Below are positions 60,013-64,000 of a stretch of DNA of 64,000 nt, piece by piece. The notes below the pieces were generated by a model that was not told the origin of the DNA, ran no database searches, and saw only the letters and a program-made list of their open reading frames with translations. The first letter of the stretch is position 1; the number at the start of each line of letters is the position of its first letter. Position numbers and translations under genes: made by a program. This DNA is from Thysanoteuthis rhombus. Lineage: Eukaryota; Mollusca; Cephalopoda; Oegopsida; Thysanoteuthidae. The DNA is taken from positions 54,109,631-54,173,630 of the forward strand of contig OY735202.1 in NCBI GenBank assembly GCA_963457665.1. The letters run 5' to 3'.

Positions 60013-60890
60013 ATAATAATGACCTGCGATTGCGAATATTCTGACATGAATTGTTCTTTCGGCAAATCTTGGTGTTTTGTATCTGTTCATGGTTTATTTG
60101 CATTGAATCCAATTTATAAAGCCTACGCATTTGATTGAATGAATGCATGGCTCTATTAGGCAGATCTCTTTTGGTGTAATTCCATTTGGAAATAGTATTC
60201 TATTTCTATACCCCTAACAAGTGACTCCTGTCTAGGTTACGAAGGTTGATACGGTAACCCAAGTTAATTCCATAGTATGGAATCCAATTATCCTAATCCA
60301 CTTGTTGAAAATTTTAGCGAAATTTTTGTCGAAGGCAGCTTGGGGAGAATGATCTCGGTCTGTTTGGGGGAGAGACTGACACTGTGTATGATAGAGAAAA
60401 AAACAATTTGAGAACTCCATTGAGTGTAATTATTAGCATAGTAAGTTACGATGGCATGGATATAAAATTTATTTGACTCCTTCAAATTATGTTTTAAAGA
60501 GGTAAACAAGGTTGGGGACAACATAGAACCTCGTGATTCATATAAAGAATCTGCATAAGTGATTTATAGCCAGAAAGAAAATGGAATTGTTTCCAATAAG
60601 TTTAAAGAGAAGATGTCAAACTCTCATTCTGTAACTGGTAACAGAATGTAAGAGAAAGGATTCTGTATTGAAATCGAAAAATTCTAATTGCATTGCGTAA
60701 AAAGAAAAAAATGATGAATGACTTGTAATTAGTTGAAAGAGAGAATGAAGAAAGAGTTGAAAAAAAAACGAGGAAAAAAGAAGGGTCCCCCCCACTCATT
60801 CGGCTAGTAATAACAGTAATTTGCCTAATTTTTGTCATACCTATTGTCTGCAGTGGGGAAAATTGCAAGTGACATTTTTCGTTAGTCCTT
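60013..60890. other. No gene seen
   Basis: AT-rich, with short open frames on the minus strand that match nothing. Confidence 0.5.
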
Positions 60891-60891
60891 G

Positions 60892-60935
60892 AATATGTTG
60901 TTTCGAATTATGAATGTATATGAGAATTTGATGGC
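60892..60935 (+). repeat. Isolated copy of a foldback-MITE terminal repeat
   Basis: TATGTTGTTTCGAATTATGA and the following GAGAATTTGATGG match the terminal repeats of the MITE at 61597-61810. It lies just left of the mariner relic. Confidence 0.55.
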
Positions 60936-60970
60936 GAGTGTGGATGTAATGACGTCGTGAAGATGGATGT

Positions 60971-61350
60971 CAAGGTGGGTCAAAGTTGACTCCCAAAAAC
61001 AAATTATATGTAACTTGTAAATATTGCTCTATTTTCATAACTATTCCATGTGGGGGTGGGCAGAGGAGGAGGAGGTATATCATAGCAAATTCGAAATTCT
61101 GGATCAACTGGAAGAGTACACTCGACATGTGGTGGTCAATACACCACCAGGCTTAGTGCAAAGGTCTATCGAGGCCATACAGAAAGATTTACAAATAATG
61201 GACAACGACGGTGCCTACATAAGATTTTAACAAATCAGAAAATGTCTACTAATATATGGTCAAAAGTAAAGGTAATTTGATTATGACCAGCCTATATATG
61301 ATAAAGTTATCACATTTTAAATGGGGAATTACTTTTCACCCATCCTGTAT
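60971..61350 (+). mobile_element. Mariner-like transposon relic
   Basis: The left end CAAGGTGGGTCAAAGTTGAC then TCCC, and the inverted right end TACAGGATGGGTGAAAAGTA then ATTCCCC (61349-61323), are diverged terminal inverted repeats of the mariner type. Only about 380 bp remain between them, so most of the transposase is deleted. Confidence 0.65.
61045..61230 (+). pseudogene. Mariner-type transposase C-terminal fragment
   Basis: Reads SMWGWAEEEEVYHSK, LDQLEEYTRHVV, TPPGLVQRSIEAIQKDLQIM and DNDGAYIRF, followed by TAA. The order (L/M)-W-G-x-x-(K/E)-x-x-V-Y, then P-x-x-(V/L)-x-(R)-(S/V), then C/M-(I)-x-x-(N/D)-G-x-(H/Y)-(I/L) matches the C-terminus of DDE transposases of the Tc1/mariner superfamily. 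The catalytic D-D-D/E residues lie upstream and are missing. Confidence 0.7.
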
Positions 61351-61596
61351 ATCACTCAGACATGGGAGTGTTTTTCAAAGTTACAAAAAAAAAACTACTT
61401 TGATGATTGTGAAGCTTTTTTCAGGTTGTTTCTACTCTTGCACCAAAGGAAGGGATTGGAACAATTTAGAAATCGCCCCCAGACCCCCCTTATTGAGGAG
61501 ATAGGGACATAAGATGAATAGTGTCGACCAGACAATGGTTGGAGTAGGTACCACTTCAGGGGAGAAAAATGCGAGTAGCATTCTCTATATCCCCTG

Positions 61597-61810
61597 TGTA
61601 GGTTGTTTCGAAATCTGATGGTAATGATAATTTGATGGTGGTTGTGAAAGATAAAGGGTTGAGAGATAAACTTGGGTACCTGGTCATTTTACAACTTCAG
61701 GAGGAGAAAAAACAAGTTTTGTTTCAAGTGATAAAATGGACTTGTCTGGCCTTCACCCTGCATCGACCATCAGATTCTTATGTACCATCACATTACGAAA
61801 CAACATACCC
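61597..61810. mobile_element. Foldback MITE with ~45-bp terminal inverted repeats
   Basis: The left end (61597-61641) starts TGTAGGTTGTTTCGAAATCT. The right end (61767-61810) read inverted starts GGGTATGTTGTTTCGTAATG. Both continue with GATGGTA and end in a TTTGATGG/TCTGATGG block. The interior has no recognisable gene. Confidence 0.65.
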
Positions 61811-62814
61811 AAAGAATACTGAAAAATGTCACTAGTAAACATCCCTCCCTCATTGTCGGTCTATGAAATATTTTTAACTTTTTTGTACTGTAAATTAGGT
61901 TGTTTGTTTGTTTGAGCTGGGGCTATAGACTGTCAAATGCAAAAGGATTCTTTTACTCAAGAATTTGATATTTTCGTGAACGCTATCGTAGCAGTCTTGC
62001 GAATTATGTTGATAGCAATGTTTTGTACTGATCAAAAAATTAGCTTCGTTGACTCACAGGAATAAAAAGGTCTTAATGGTAGCCATGAAGATAAGTTGTG
62101 TCGTGTCAGAGTTTGTATCACTTTTAGGCTTAATGGTTGTCGCGAAAGATCTTGGTCATTAATTTTAAAGTTCCGTCGGGAGCGTTTATCAGCCTCCTAA
62201 GCATTGGATTTTTACTGGAATATCACATTATTTGCCGAAGTAAGGTGAAATACCTTCGGGATATCGCGAAATACCACGAAATACCCTCGAATTACCCTAC
62301 AGATGTCAATATTTATAAATATCCTTACCCTACAGATGTCAATATTTATAAATATTTAAGACATAATAATATAAAAACAAACATTTTAAACAAATCATAT
62401 TGTAATCACAAGTTAATCAGGGATAATATGTAATTACAAGTTTTATTTTATTATCGATGTTACTAAAAATTCATCATCGATACTACGACCATCGATATTG
62501 TAATTACAGCGCAATATACGGAAAGTAGACCTATTCTCAAGTTTCACACCCACGAAACTTTGCAGTGTTGGAGTCACCTTCCTTGCATTTTACCATAATT
62601 AATCTTGGGAATTAGTATGTTTTTACAACAAGTTCATCAGTGATGGGTATAACTGCTACAATCACTAAAAACATCGACAAAATGATGTAATATCCGATAA
62701 ATATATATATTTTTAAAAATTTATTCAAAGTGTTTGTTTCGTATCATTCTCACTCAAATGCTTATGAATATTGATTTATACGGACAAAATACCCGACAGA
62801 AATCAACATTTATG
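61811..62814. other. AT-rich region, no gene seen
   Basis: Contains a 33-bp direct duplication at 62292-62357; otherwise nothing recognisable. Confidence 0.5.
62292..62357 (+). repeat. 33-bp direct tandem duplication
   Basis: TTACCCTACAGATGTCAATA plus the following 13 bases is repeated once, head to tail, with no visible mismatch. Confidence 0.9.
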
Positions 62815-62898
62815 TAGCCCCTCCCCCCATTCTTTTAGTTGGGAATTAGATATGAAACTCTTCTTTTAGCTAGATATCGAAAACGCCACTTCCTCCAA
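62815..62898 (+). repeat. Dispersed repeat, LTR-like start (pair with 49178-49265)
   Basis: Starts TGTAGCCCCTCC and carries TTCTTTTAGCTAGATATCGA followed by AAACGCCACTTCCT, as at 49178. Similarity fades after about 90 bp. Confidence 0.6.
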
Positions 62899-64000
62899 CG
62901 ACCCTAATAAGAACCATGGACGCATATGGTGCAATGCCCATTAGCTCCAGCATCCTTAGCTAGTTACGCTTCTGACCCCGGCACTTGTTGCTGGCCACTC
63001 TTTCTATCTCTTTCCTTCTTCCTAAGATCGTTATCATTTTGCCAACCTCCCGGTCGATCCGATCTTAACCACTATTCCTCCGTGATCTATCTCTTTACTT
63101 GCTTTGACCATTTCACTTCCCCGATGTCGAGGCCTCACACATACGCACAGCTACGCAGCTATGCCACCGTGTCTTCACCACGTGCCCAAATGCATATACT
63201 CCTCTCACTCTCATGAATGAAAAGGCAAGGTTTTTTACAATCCAATAGTCACGATAATCTTTCCTAAATTTCCTCACTTCGGGAAACACGCATGGATAAA
63301 ACTCCGTGTTCTCTTTCTCTCATGCTCTGTCCGTCGAGAGTCTATCAGTGTCAGGGGATAGTCCCCAAGTTAACGCACACAACTTGGCAGTAAGGCTCGC
63401 ACACGGCACCCGGATTCCACGTATTACCTTGGTAAGATGCAAGCCATATGTAAATCCAAGCAGCTCTGACAACTCTGCTTCGACACCGACGCCAGTACTA
63501 TCAAGACAAGAAAACTCCCACCTTTCGCTATCTGTTCTCTTCTCATCTCTTTACACGATTGATCAGATTTATGTTATTCTTTTATGTACTTCATATTCAT
63601 TTGTATTTTAGGCCCTTGTATCAAACGTACGTCCTATTTGTCCAGCCAAAATATTTGTATGTGTTCTTTCCCCTTTGTTTCATCTCCGCGTCCAAGTTCA
63701 TACTCGGCGTGCATTCTCTTTGTTCGTCATCCTTCACTCCTACACATCTACAAGGCCGCTCGCACGCTTCATACCAAACATGAGTGGACCAAATTCCTCG
63801 TCTCTCAAACATCATCACGTTGTTCGTTTCCCAACAATAAGAGTCATCACCAAAATTTATAAGCATTCGAGTCAGAATGATACGAAACAAATACTTCAGT
63901 TAATGTTTAATAAATATGAGGTCAGGTGAATTTTAGTTCTGTGCGTAGTGTCACTGGAATTTATTGATGAATGGCATTTTGCTGAGCAGAAAGTACTCTG
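62899..64000. other. C/T-rich region, no gene supported
   Basis: Pyrimidine-rich on the plus strand, with several overlapping short open frames (62926-63929) of biased Ser/Leu/Phe content. It could be the body of an LTR beginning at 62815, but no coding region or second LTR is visible before the window ends. Confidence 0.4.

Noticed and set aside
62926..63929. Several overlapping short coding frames near the right end
   Set aside because: The stretch is C/T-rich with biased Ser/Leu/Phe content, overlapping frames and no motif; better explained as an LTR or other repeat body.

Overview
This window is eukaryotic, non-coding-rich DNA, most likely from a lophotrochozoan animal and probably a cephalopod-like mollusc. 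The reasons are GT-AG introns, many long (AT)n, (GT)n, (GA)n and trinucleotide microsatellites, and a dense mix of decayed non-LTR, Ty3/gypsy, Helitron, hAT and Tc1/mariner elements. The organism call is inference; no marker gene proves it. Only two host genes can be supported, both on the minus strand. One is the 5' part of an SR-type splicing factor gene (two exons, 6199-6054 and 306-229, encoding most of one RRM), which runs off the left edge. The other is an intact FAM124-family gene in one exon (55837-54377).

Layout: 1-6.2 kb is the SR gene, whose 5.7-kb first intron carries a LINE copy with an inverted 5' piece. 6.2-12.4 kb is a nest: a decayed Ty3/gypsy element (about 7.6-10.8 kb) and a 5'-truncated LINE (10.9-12.05 kb) lie within copies of a roughly 105-bp tandem repeat. 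12.4-16.3 kb is AT-rich and nearly featureless apart from a tRNA-derived SINE-like piece. 16.27-33.85 kb is one satellite locus of about 17.6 kb: a homogeneous core of about 311 copies of a 39-bp unit (19.02-31.16 kb) with strongly decayed related repeats on both sides. 33.85-54 kb is a graveyard of transposable elements: THAP fragment, hAT-like MITEs, a second gypsy relic, a Helitron relic, LINE tails and a Tc1/mariner-like MITE. 54.4-55.8 kb is the FAM124 gene. 56-64 kb holds microsatellites, a second LINE relic, a mariner relic, a foldback MITE and an LTR-like repeat.

The most unusual thing is the satellite. Its 39-bp unit is a multiple of three and keeps three of six frames open, so it gives spurious ORFs of 2880 and 2407 codons on opposite strands. 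Variant units recur at exact multiples of 39 bp, which shows block amplification. A 140-bp segment is identical on both sides of the core, 13.4 kb apart. The outer repeats look like a decayed two-type (about 78-bp) dimer from which the core monomer was derived. Most unit variants change the protein in the long frames, so I read the locus as a satellite and not as a gene.

The genes here do not form a pathway or operon. All coordinates come from reading the sequence by eye. Element edges are approximate unless stated, and family names rest on motif recognition without a database search.
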